From NCBI GenBank assembly GCA_022495995.1, contig JAFEMH010000753.1:167001-231000 (forward strand): a stretch of 64,000 nt of DNA, given 5' to 3'. The stretch is from Adenophora triphylla var. japonica (lineage: Eukaryota > Streptophyta > Magnoliopsida > Asterales > Campanulaceae). Shown piece after piece: positions 46,765-56,752 of this stretch; the stretch's first letter is position 1, and the number at the start of each line of letters is the position of its first letter. Made by a program: the position numbers and the translations under genes. A model generated the notes under the pieces. That model was not told the DNA's origin and did not search any database. It was given only the letters and a program-made list of their open reading frames with translations.

Positions 46765-47340
46765 GAGAAACGCGTTTCTCCATAACTATGGAGAAACGTG
46801 TTTTTCATAGCCAGAAGCTTTACATTTGATAACCAGAAAAAAACCAGGCAAAAGCTTCCGGATATCCGGAAGCTTGCATTTGATAATGAAGCTTTGCAGT
46901 TGATATCCGTAAGCTTTGTATTTGATAGAAGGATGTGAAATGTATATCCGTAAAAAACCCAAGGCCAAGACCAAAAGCTTCGAATATCCGGAAGCTTTGC
47001 ATTTGATAATGAAGCTTTGCGGTTGATATCCGTAAGCTTTGTATTTGATAGTCGAAGGATGTGAAATCTATATCCGTAAACCGCAGGTGCATATCCGTAA
47101 AACTGTTAGGTGCATATCCGAGAAATGTGTTAGGGGCATATCCGAAATTGCTATTGAAGGTTTCTGGATATCCAGAAACCTTCAAATGTATATCCAGAAA
47201 CATTTTGAAGGTTTCTGGATATTCATTTGAAGGTTTCTGGATATCACTTTCATAGGTTTCTGGCTATCTAGCTCATTGTCGCGCGACATGTCGGGACCCG
47301 TTTCTCCATAACTTATGGAGAAACGCGTTTCTCCCTAGAT
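46765..47340. repeat. Palindrome-rich tract built on GGATATCC words, with matching ends
   Basis: The tract is bounded by related inverted-repeat ends: GAGAAACGCGTTTCTCCATA on the left and TATGGAGAAACGCGTTTCTC on the right, each itself a near palindrome. Inside, AAGCTTCCGGATATCC with its mirror forms a perfect 24-bp palindrome at 46852-46875. A perfect 32-bp palindrome lies at 47154-47185, centred on GGATATCC. GATATCCGTAAGCTTTG, GCATTTGATAATGAAGCTTT and ATATCCGTAAA recur. It codes for nothing convincing and lies directly upstream of the minus-strand proline-rich gene. Confidence 0.85.
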
Positions 47341-47550
47341 TTTGTGTAATTTATTTGGATTATGTGCATTGCACCCTAGTCATTAAATGGATTTGGATTG
47401 TGGCACTGCTATTAGCATAATATAATTTTGATATAATTCATTTTATTAATAAAATAATTTTATGTTTTCACAAAATGTAACTCATATAACACTGAAGAAT
47501 ATTATTAATTTTTTTCCACTTCAATAAATTGTAACACACGTGATACATAT

Positions 47551-47751
47551 AGGCCCTGTCTTGTCGAGCGTTTTTGTTAAAACGAAGATAAAAAAATTCA
47601 GCTTTTTTTTATTGAGCGTGTTAGTCAAGAGTTTTAGACGGTTAAATTTTAAAATGTTGGGGATATTTTGGCCGCTCAAAATTATAGCATCCAAAAAAAG
47701 ATCCGTTTTAAAAAATCTCCGTTTATAAAATTGTGCACCAGACGAGCCCAT
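47551..47751. mobile_element. Possible short MITE with degenerate terminal repeats
   Basis: Left end TAGGCCCTGTCTTGTCGAGC and reversed right end TATGGGCTCGTCTGGTGCAC are similar. The flanks contain ATA on both sides. The interior has GTTTT-rich sequence and GGCCGCTCAAAATT. Superfamily not assignable. Confidence 0.35.
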
Positions 47752-47948
47752 AGTCAATCTGATTATTGTACACTCGGACTTTACATACATTAAAGTTGTT
47801 AAAAATGGATTGCCACTAATTAAAAACAAATGTGAAATGATCAGAAGTTGTCATGAAATAGATGACCACTAATTAAAAAGGAATGTAAAATATCAGAATA
47901 CAATATATCGAAAAGAACAAATTCAACATAAAATATTGTGTGGTTGGA

Positions 47949-48753
47949 TGACACAGACTAAAATTCTACTTAGATTGCTCCCAAGAACTTAACATTGTCA
48001 CCGGGTAAAGAATTGTTCTAGTAGAGCCCTAGTAACGCAACATGGCTATAGATGAGCTCGAACCTTTCAGGCTGGGCCCAAGCTCGATATGTTCTAAATG
48101 TCATATATGACGTGGCACCCCTGTGAATGCGGACATCCAAACCGCGCTGACCAAGCTAATCTAGTTCGCGTTGACTGCGGTCTCATACCAGATTCCCGGT
48201 TAATATCAGACATATGAGACAAGACTCCGTACAAGCTCTGAGACCAACTGACATACCTGTCACTATCACATTAAATGATGGCTCAGACGCCTATCATGCG
48301 CGTAAGGCGCCTATCAGGCGCGTAAGGCGCTGCACCAACTGTCACCTGCCTCTCATATCCTTGTCCAATCATAGACATCATTTTACAGTAATCCGTGTTT
48401 TATTATACGAGCCAACCAAGCGCGGACACGTGTCCTAGGTCAAAGCTGATATCTCCAAAAGGGTTGAGGTCATACAACTGCCCTCTCCCTACTATATATA
48501 CTATCACTTGTCCTCATGGGCAAGGCAAGTCATATTATCTAAACCCTATCACACAAACACAACAAGATATTCTAAGTCTTATATCTCAGTTATCAAACCC
48601 TCAAAGGTCTTATTCTTACATCTGAGGGTCTGAGCCGGAATCAACCCCGGATTGGTCTCTAACGGTGCTTATTGTTTGTATTGTGATCTAGGTATCCAGT
48701 TCATACAAAGCCAGTGTTCATCCTTAGTGAGACCCCCAAAATTTGTGGTGTCA
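47949..48753 (+). repeat. 5' LTR of a third gypsy element (805 bp)
   Basis: Begins TGACACAGAC and ends GTGGTGTCA, giving TGACAC/GTGTCA inverted ends. A TATA-like CTACTATATATACTATC is at 48493. Four bases past the end is TGGTTCCATTGGTGGGAAA (48758), a likely PBS. Repeated GCGCGTAAGGCGCC words lie near 48300. The matching 3' LTR is not in the window. Confidence 0.6.
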
Positions 48754-48873
48754 TCAGTGGTTCCATTGGTGGGAAATGCTCTTATTTTCTCGTGTAATTT
48801 TGTGTCTTGTTAAAACAAAAACCTTCTCAAACACTCACTCACAAAAACACCTTCTCACTTTCTTATTCACAAA

Positions 48874-50114
48874 ATGACTTGAACTCCTCTGCAAAACGTT
48901 GGTAACCTTGCCCTTCCGGGAAATAACTAGCCTTCTCCATCAAACATAAACCCTGTTAGACCAAGCACCTCATCCTTTAATAGGTTAGGTGGCCTTGCTA
49001 ACAGCAAAGGCTCCTTACTCCATCTCAAAGTGACCTTAGGGAGAAGCTTGAGTTTGCACGCAATGAAAAGGCCCCTCAAACCCACAGTCCAAAAAACCAT
49101 ACCTCTCCCATAACTCCTGAGTTAATACTCAAGATAAACCAAGCTCTTGCTGTAAGGGCTAGGCTAGTGGCTGAAGTCATGGCCATAAATGATGCCCAGC
49201 TCGAGCTGGTGGAGTTGGAGGCCAATGGTGGCGTTCCCCTACAAGAAGGCTACCTACGGTTTAACCGGGGAGTCCGGACAAAATCTATAGTCAGTCATGC
49301 TAGGCGGACCAAGGGAAAGGCCATGATATTTCCCTACAAGATAATGAAAACGGACATCATAAATCCGGACTTCATAAAATTCATACATCAAATGTGGGAA
49401 ACCCACCAACAAGGCAGCTCGAAGTGTGGCCGCACGATGGATGTCTCTGCTGACAAGATCACAAATTCGCCCATCCAAAGAGGGAAACCTCCCCAGATAA
49501 AGCCTTATGATGGCTCCACAAATGCAATATGCCACTTGGGGAGGTTCGAAGAGCAGATGGACATGTTTATACGGATGAGGCTGTAATGTGTAAAGCCTTA
49601 GTTGCCTCTTTCACGGGCAAGGCCTTGTCATGGATGCTGCCCTCCAGCCAAAATCTATCAAAAGATTTGAGCAATTCAGGAATGCCTTTTTAAACTCTTT
49701 TGATGGGGCAGGTGAGCCCGCGAGATCGAGGACCGATCTGGTTATGATCAAGCAAGGGCCTAGTGAAACCACCAAATCATACATCACTCGGTTCAGAAAG
49801 ATATCTGAGCTGATCATAGACTTGCCCGATAGATATCCAGATCTGCTTTGAGGGCGGTCTAACCTCCAGTTTCCTGAAAATGAACTTTGCCTCAAAAAGG
49901 CCAAAAGACGTGGAGGAGATGTATGAGAGGGCTACAGTTGCTGCCTCTGCGGAAGAACCCTCAGAATTGGCTACTCGCAGACCAGCTAAAGAAAGAATTG
50001 AGCATGTCAAGGAGGCCGGCCAAGGATCCAGCCGCGGTCAAAGCCAGGGGAAAAATAGAAACCGCAATACTGGAAAATTCAAAAAGATTGTGGATGAAAC
50101 AGCGTATACTCCCT
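48874..50114 (+). pseudogene. Gag of the third gypsy element (Tat-like), interrupted at 50114
   Basis: Starts near ATGACTTGAACTCCTCTGC (Met, then an early TGA). An open part at 49167-49586 carries KPYDGSTNAICHLGRFEEQM. After a stop and shift come SFTGKALSWMLPSS and, at 49630-49851, IKRFEQFRNAFLNSF and MIKQGPSETTKSYITRFRKI, the conserved gag core. The C-terminal part has SKRPKDVEEMYERATVAA and GQSQGKNRNRNTGKFKK. Coding stops at TAYTPL where a minus-strand copia LTR begins. Several stops make it non-functional. Confidence 0.82.
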
Positions 50115-50722
50115 TGTTGGGTTTTGGGGTTACAAACGCAGCGGAAGATTTACAAATAACATCAAAATCTTATCCCTAATATCTGTCTAGCATGAAGAGA
50201 TTAGAAATTTATATGAGATAGAATTTACATACCTTGAATGCGATTATGTTTAGCTTTGAATTTGAATTTGAAAATCGAATCTCAAAATGAATCTCAAAAC
50301 CGTTGATTAAGGTTTTGATCTTCTCCTTGTTCTTTACCTTGTGATGAATCAACGAACGGAAGGCTTCAAGCTCTTGGTGATTAACTTATCACCCTCTATC
50401 GGTAATCCACACGCGAACGAATCCAAGAACACCTTCTTGTTGGATTGCTAGATGATCCTCTTGATTATTGAATCAATATTCAATAATCAAAGCCAAAACT
50501 ACGGAATAATTTAGGAACCTTTGATTCAAATACAAAATCAATCTAGAGTTTCATAAACCTAAAATTATGATATGAGAGAGAGAAAATTATGGCTTCAAGG
50601 TTGTATTTATATCCCATATAAATCCCCTAACAATTAGGGTAGAAATCTTGTCAAATACCAAAACCTTCCTAGCAAAGGAAATCCGTATGGACACGAATTC
50701 AGCGTTGGCACGAGTCGTACCA
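50115..50722 (-). repeat. Copia 3' LTR, minus strand, outer part (left piece)
   Basis: On the plus strand it begins TGTTGGGTTTTGGGGTTAC, the reverse of an LTR end ...AACCCAACA, like the solo LTR end at 33544. It is cut at 50722 by the Tekay-like element and continues at 60211. The last five bases TACCA are the target-site duplication. Confidence 0.8.
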
Positions 50723-53700
50723 TGTAACGACCCTAACCCTAGGCACTATTTTAGTATCATATTATATGCTTTTAATATTATTGATAATTTTATGTGTTCA
50801 TTATATGTCCTTGATTTCTTATGATAAGATGAGATGGTTGAAGGATAGTTCTAAATCCTTAGGTTAAAATTGAAATAAGTTAAAGTATTTTGTTGTGATA
50901 TGATAATTGGAAATAAATAAAATGTGTGTAGTTAGGATTTCCTTGTGTAGAGAAAGGAAGTAAAGGGTTTAATTTCATTTCTCCAACTTTAAGGGGTTTG
51001 AGTGTAGAAATGTGAAAGACCTAAATTAATTGGGAGTGGGGGGCCATGACTTCCCCTTATTTCCCTCAACCCTCCTTCTCCTTAGTCAAATACTACCCAT
51101 ACCTTCCCCATACTCCTCCCATACTTTCTCCATCCTCCTCATTCTTCCCTTATTATTTTCTTCTTCCTTTCTCCTAAAATTCTCCATGGAAGCACTATCA
51201 TGAAAGCCTCAATTTCCAAGTTCCTACCAAGTTCAATTCTTCTCCATTTGGCAATTCGATTGTACTTCCGTGTTCGGGGTGAAGAGGGGAGCTTATCAAG
51301 CTAAGAAGATCCTTAATCCATCTCATATTTGCTAAGTAAGTTATTATGACTTCTTTCTAAATATTGCTCACTTTATGTGTTAATGAATATTTTGTGGAAA
51401 GAACATGATTGTGATATTTTTGAATAATGTTATTTGGGTTAAAATGGTTTAATCAAGGTTGAATTAATTTTGGTTGTAAAATGGTGATCTAAGTTGAAAG
51501 AAGAGTGGTATAGAGTAATGGTGAATGTTAATGATTTAAGAGTAAGTATTGAATTTGGGTTTTGGTCAATATTCTAGAATAAAGTAAGTGAAGAAAATGG
51601 TTAGTATGGTATTATGGAGTTATTGTTGTCCATCTTACTTTGATTTAGGAAATGTTGAGCATATTTCAATTGGGTAGAAAGAAGTAGAAGGGGATTTAAT
51701 ATACTTTCAATGATGTGAGTTATTATGATTTTCCTTCATAACTAGTTCATGAAATGCTTGGTTTTGTTATTGTGTTATTATCATTGTTATTGATGATTAG
51801 AGCACTTTCTTGGAGTTGAGGAATGGGCTAAGAAAACAAATATAGTGTTATTGATCATGAGGAATTGATAAGGAGCAAGAGGGTATGATTTAAAGTGAAT
51901 TAAGGATATTAAACTTGAATTGTGATGGGAAATATGAGAGTTAATTAAGTAAGTAAAAAGAGTTGGGTTCATTTTAATTGTTTGAAAAAGGTATGAAAGA
52001 GTTAGGAATAAATGGTTATTGTTAACGATGAATTTTTGGTTTAGTGTTTGATTCAGCTGCAGAATTTGGGGTTTTCAGGCGTGGGCGGTCGCCCATGTTG
52101 GGCTGAGCGGCCGCCCATCCATCCAGCCTTTTGGTCTCCAGTTTCCCTAGCTTGGGCGGTCGCCCAAGTGTTCTTGAGCGGTCGCCCATGTGCCTCTTGG
52201 GCGGTCGCCCATGCCCCCCTTGGACGGTCGCCCATGTCACCAGAATCTTCCCAGTTTCCTTTCTTGCTGATTTTCACCAACAACCACTTAGCAGGATTCC
52301 TAACCATTTCAAGATAGTGGAACCTAATCTACCCCAGATATGAAATAATCCTTTTTAGCCTAGGTTAAAGTAGAATACTTTGGCTAGGCCATGATGTCTT
52401 ATTTGTTCATAGTGGAATTGTGGGAGTAGTTTAAATATTGTTCAGAAAATGGTTGATAAGCTTGATTCGCGACTTCACCAAAGTGGTTCAAACTTGGGAA
52501 GTAGATCTTGAACTTTTATTAAGATTATTCCCGGTTGAGTAATAACTTCGTAGGAATTGTTTATGGTTCAGGGTGGCCTTACTTGCTCCCATACCCTTGG
52601 TGATTAATTTGAATAGTGTAGAAACTATAAGTTACACTATTGCGTTAGTTGGGAATGTATATGTATTACATCGTTGTATTGTATCCCAATGTGGATTATT
52701 TGGCACATTGTTATACTGTATCCTCAGTGTGGATTATTTGGTATATTGTTATATTGTATCCCAATTGTGGATTATCTGGCATATTGTATCCCAAGTGTGG
52801 ATTATTCGGTTATATTGTTACCTTACTTGAATTCATATTCATTGATGGTATTATGCATAGTGTATTAAATGAATGTTGCACTATAGTATTGATTTAACAT
52901 GAGTATACATTACCATGTTGTTATATTCTTATCCTTTTGGTGGATTTTATTTCAAGTATCTATTATGTGCTTGAACGTGTTATATTATATGTGATTCGGG
53001 GGTATAATGGAATTCAATCAATTATTGATTTGTTCTATAAGTGATTGAAGGTTCATCATACCTGTGACCGGCCCCTCTGTGGCCACAGAGTGGGAGTGCT
53101 AGCAGCTGTATTGAGCCAAAAGCCTTATAGTCTGCTGCGATTTTGGTGATTAGGTGGAATGCTTCTGTATTAAGCCAAAAGCTTTACAGGTAGCGGCTAT
53201 CTTATATGGTACTCTGATTAAGGGTCATATAAGTATCTAATTTTCTTATATGGATTTCTGGAGTATGAGTCCTATAAGCGGTGAATGTGCATGGAGGCAG
53301 TTCACCAAAGAGTGGAGTTTTACTCCCACGTTGTACGACTTATTGTTCAGACGGGAAAGGTAAAATGAGGTAACGTAAGGTGTTTACCGCTTTAATAACG
53401 TGCTATGTGTAACCATGCTATGTGTTGCATCTTGTTTGGCATCTTGCTGCATTCATAATAGCTTATTGAGATTTATTCTCACCCCTCTCCCTTTACTGTT
53501 TTAGATCGTGCTGAGACAGGTGACTGAGCCAGTGAGGCCGGGGAAAGAGTTTGGACTCTTGCTTTTGGGACTTGTCAGGATAGGTATATGAGTAGGTTGT
53601 CGGGAGTCCTATTTAAGTATTACTCTTTTATAAGTTGTATGGAAAACTCTTTTGTTAAACAATGTTAATCAGGGTTTTCAATGTAATTGATCAGGTTATG

Positions 53701-53886
53701 GTTTATTGAAGTTGTAGTTGAAATTTCCTCCGAGTGGAGATATTATTAGTTAACTTTATTTTGGAAGTTTGAGAATTGGTTTTCTTTTAAAGTGAAAAAA
53801 AAGTTTTAAAAATTTAAGATGGGTTTTCTTAGTTTGAGCTCCTCAAGCTCGGGACACGCGTTAGGTCCCGAGTTGGGGTTCTCACA
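50723..53886 (+). repeat. 5' LTR of the Tekay-like element (3164 bp)
   Basis: Starts TGTAACGACCCTAACCC and ends GGGTTCTCACA. It contains the palindromic GGGCGGTCGCCC cluster (52083-52240) and four repeated words around 52690-52810 (TGTATCCCAATGTGGATTAT and variants). Confidence 0.95.
52083..52240. repeat. Six palindromic GGGCGGTCGCCC-type repeats in the Tekay-like LTR
   Basis: GGGCGGTCGCCC, GAGCGGCCGCCC, GGGCGGTCGCCC, GAGCGGTCGCCC, GGGCGGTCGCCC and GGACGGTCGCCC occur at irregular spacing of 20-50 bp, most followed by ATG or AAG. The 3' LTR repeats the cluster at 58129-58285 with two point changes (GGGCAGTCGCCC, GAGCGGTCACCC). Confidence 0.92.
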
Positions 53887-53888
53887 GT

Positions 53889-53900
53889 TGGTATCAGAGC
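53889..53900 (+). other. PBS of the Tekay-like element (tRNA-iMet type)
   Basis: TGGTATCAGAGC two bases after the LTR end; this is the standard initiator-methionine tRNA primer site of many plant retroelements. Confidence 0.95.
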
Positions 53901-53986
53901 TTAGTTTAGAGGTCAAGGGTAGATATCTAAACTAAGGGGGAATGTGTGGTAATTGGCGTCGAGTGTTTAATGCAGGAATTGTTCTA

Positions 53987-55042
53987 ATGGCCGGAAGCAA
54001 TGATGACCAGCGAAAGGTTCTAGAAAATGAAGGAGATATGGGTATAGGTGGAATTCAGAATGAAGAGATGATGAAATTATTCAGGATGTTTGTACAGAAT
54101 ATGGAGACTAGAGGATCAGTTCCGAATCAACCTGAGGGATGTCAAAGTGATGGATTAGAAAGATTTGTGAAGATGAACCCACCGAGCTTTAACGGAGATC
54201 CGGATCCGTTAAAGGCAGAAAAATGGTTAGAGGAAATGAACAAGATTTTTGAGGTTATGGAAAGTCCCAACGAAGAGAAAGTTAGTTATGTCGTTTTCAA
54301 ACTTGAAGGTCCAGCTGATCAGTGGTGGCAGATTTTGAAAGGAAATTGGGAGCGGGATCATACGCCCCAGACTTGGGATAATTTCACCCAGCAGTTCGAG
54401 GATTATTTCATTTCAATGGTTACAAGGGACAAGAAGGAGATCGAATTCTTAGGACTAGAACAAGGGAACATGACGGTGAATCAGTATTCGGTCAGGTTTG
54501 AAAAATTAGCTCGGTGTTGCCCTCATTTGGTATCGCATGAAGCGAGAAGAGTTCATAGGTTTGTAAAAGGTTTGAGGATTGAGTTTAGAAAGAAATTATT
54601 GATTGATAGCTTCACCAATTATCAGACAGCCGTGGATAGAGCATATAAGATCGAGAATGACATTGAGGAAAATTGTGGAAGAACGGAAGGTGGGATTAGA
54701 AATAAACCAAAGTATCTAGGACAAGGATCCAAAATCACTAGAGGACAACCAAGGGATTCAAATTCAGGGAATGTGAGAGGGGAACTTGTTGTAGCTTCTT
54801 CGTCTAGGCCAATATCCAAACAGTATGGGATGATTTGTAAATTTTGCAAGAGGGTTGGACATACCGAAGATCAGTGTTGGAGGAAGCAAGGCAAGTGTAT
54901 TAATTGTGGAGCAATGGGACACTTTAGGAGGAATTGCCCAAGGTTGCAGCGGGGACGAGCTTCAAGCAGCGGTCAGCGGGGTGGACAACAAAGAGGTGGT
55001 ACCAAAAGAGATAATGAAGGGAAACCAAAAGAGAAGGTCTAA
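53987..55042 (+). CDS. Gag polyprotein of the Tekay-like element (intact)
   Basis: The frame is open from an upstream ATG at 53942, but MAGSNDDQRKVLENEG at 53987 is the more typical start, giving about 351 residues. The capsid-type Retrotrans_gag domain spans roughly residues 65-180: PPSFNGDPDPLKAEKWLEEM, VSYVVFKLEGPADQWW, TWDNFTQQFEDYFISMV and VNQYSVRFEKLARCCPHLV. Near the C-terminus are CKFCKRVGHTEDQC and CINCGAMGHFRRNC, two CCHC-like knuckles that should bind RNA. The tail is RG-rich (GQRGGQQRGG). There are no stops or frameshifts, unlike every other retroelement gene here. In a live element Gag forms the particle in which reverse transcription occurs. Confidence 0.93.
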   Translation: MAGSNDDQRKVLENEGDMGIGGIQNEEMMKLFRMFVQNMETRGSVPNQPEGCQSDGLERFVKMNPPSFNGDPDPLKAEKWLEEMNKIFEVMESPNEEKVSYVVFKLEGPADQWWQILKGNWERDHTPQTWDNFTQQFEDYFISMVTRDKKEIEFLGLEQGNMTVNQYSVRFEKLARCCPHLVSHEARRVHRFVKGLRIEFRKKLLIDSFTNYQTAVDRAYKIENDIEENCGRTEGGIRNKPKYLGQGSKITRGQPRDSNSGNVRGELVVASSSRPISKQYGMICKFCKRVGHTEDQCWRKQGKCINCGAMGHFRRNCPRLQRGRASSSGQRGGQQRGGTKRDNEGKPKEKV

Positions 55043-56752
55043 GGTCGAGTATGTGTTTCGGTTCTAGGAGAGATAGATCCCTCAGAGGTCACTAGAGGTA
55101 TATTCCCTGTCTCAGGAGTTAGGGGTCATATTTTTATAGATCATGTTTCATATCATTATGTGTGGCATAGCATTTTGCTCCTATGTGGCATACACTGCTT
55201 GAGATTGTCTTATGTGATAGAGGTTTCTGCTCTTATGAGAGAGTACCTCGAATCTCCTTTGGTTTACCACGATGGTGGTGTGGATATAGCTGGGCAAGTA
55301 TTGCTAGTTGATTTGGTATAATTACCAATTTTTGATTCTGAGATATACTTGACCTGATTAGGTAAGTAGTTGTTGTGCACGGATAGACTATCATAAGAAG
55401 TGAGTCTCCTTTTCTATACCTAATTTGATTAATATTGGTATTTGATATAGATAAACCTTTATATGGTATTCTTGTTATATAAGCATTAAAGGCAAAAAGT
55501 TTCGGGTAAAAGTGTGAAAGGGTATTTGGTATGTGTTAGACTTGCATAAGAAGTCTTTCCAGAAATTTTACGTGCTAGTTGTGAGTAGATGGTAATTGTG
55601 TTTCCATCAAGGTATCTCATGTGTTGATTCTAAGTATGATAATAAGAATTTTAATCCTTATCTTGACGGCTTTATGGTAGTTATGATTGATGACCTCCTT
55701 GGTTATTTAAAGTTACGAGAGGATCATGAAGATAATTTGTGAGTTGTGTTATTTACCTTTAGTGGGAATTCATCGTTTGAGAATTTTAGCAAATGTGAGT
55801 TGGCTCGCAAAGATTTTACATTTTAGGTTATATAGTCTTAAGCTTGAAGGTTACTATGGATCTTGCAAGGATTGAGTCCGTGATCTTTGGGTTGGCAAGT
55901 GCTATCGAAGAATTTTTAAGGAGTTCTTGAGAATTGAAAAATCGTTGCTTTAGTTAACTCTAAAGGATGTATAAATGGTGTGGGATGTAATAAGGATGAA
56001 TCATATTGATAGAGATGGAGAATAGACTGGCTATAGATTCGATCCTTACCTTACCTAGTGGATGTGAGGACTTTGTGAAATTTTAAGTGTGTATTAAAGG
56101 AAGATTAGGTTGTGATATTATGCAAAATGGGAAAGTGATAGCGTATGTTTCGAGGAAGTCAACTTAGATAAAGTTGAATTTTCTTACCCTCTACCCGAGA
56201 GTGGTTGCAATTGTTTTGCGTTATTTAAGTGGGAACCTTATCTTTTTGAAGCTCCCTTTTTGGATTTGTTATCGATCCTAAGAGTTGGAGGATTTAGTTA
56301 GTCGAAAGGAAGATATTAAAAGACTATCCAGTTTCTTGAAGAATAGGTTGTGTGTGTGTAATAGATCTCTTCTCAAACTCGGGAATTTTAATTAACCTTG
56401 ACGGGTTTGCGTATAATAGCAGTTTTTAGTTTAGCATTGAAATGGGTACTGTATGGAGCTTAGTATGGAAAAATCATTTGCATGATCCCTCGTTTGTATG
56501 GAGTCCTTCAACTAATGATGATTAAGCGAATTTGACTTATGCGGGAGTACCGTTGAGAGTTATTAGAATTACAGTTCAGGGAATTGAAATCCTAGAGTAT
56601 TCGAATTGTGAAAATGTATAGTAGAATCATGCCATTGAGGAAACTAATTGAAAATTTTAATTTGGAATGTGTGAGAGGTAACTTTTGCTATTTGATCCTT
56701 AAGGTAAGTCTTTTAAAAATTCGGGACGAATTTTCTTTAAGGGGGGAGTGAA
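55043..56752 (+). pseudogene. Degenerate pol remnants and polypurine tract of the Tekay-like element
   Basis: Only scattered blocks can be read: GEIDPSEVTRGIFPVSGVRG (protease lead, 55067), VVMIDDLLGYLKLREDHEDN (RT active-site region with IDD, 55676) and MQNGKVIAYVSRKST (RNase H lead, 56120). Integrase is not recognisable. The 1.7 kb is far too short for full pol. It ends FRGRNFL-like sequence and AAGGGGGGAG, the polypurine tract just before the 3' LTR. Confidence 0.8.

Noticed and set aside
46503..46808. Minus-strand 101-codon frame upstream of the proline-rich gene
   Set aside because: Composed of leader repeats (TATATA-type threonine-alanine runs from GGCGGT units) without protein features.
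52022..52317. Open frames on both strands over the GGGCGGTCGCCC cluster
   Set aside because: GC-rich palindromic repeats lack stops by composition; the frames have no domain and occur in an LTR.
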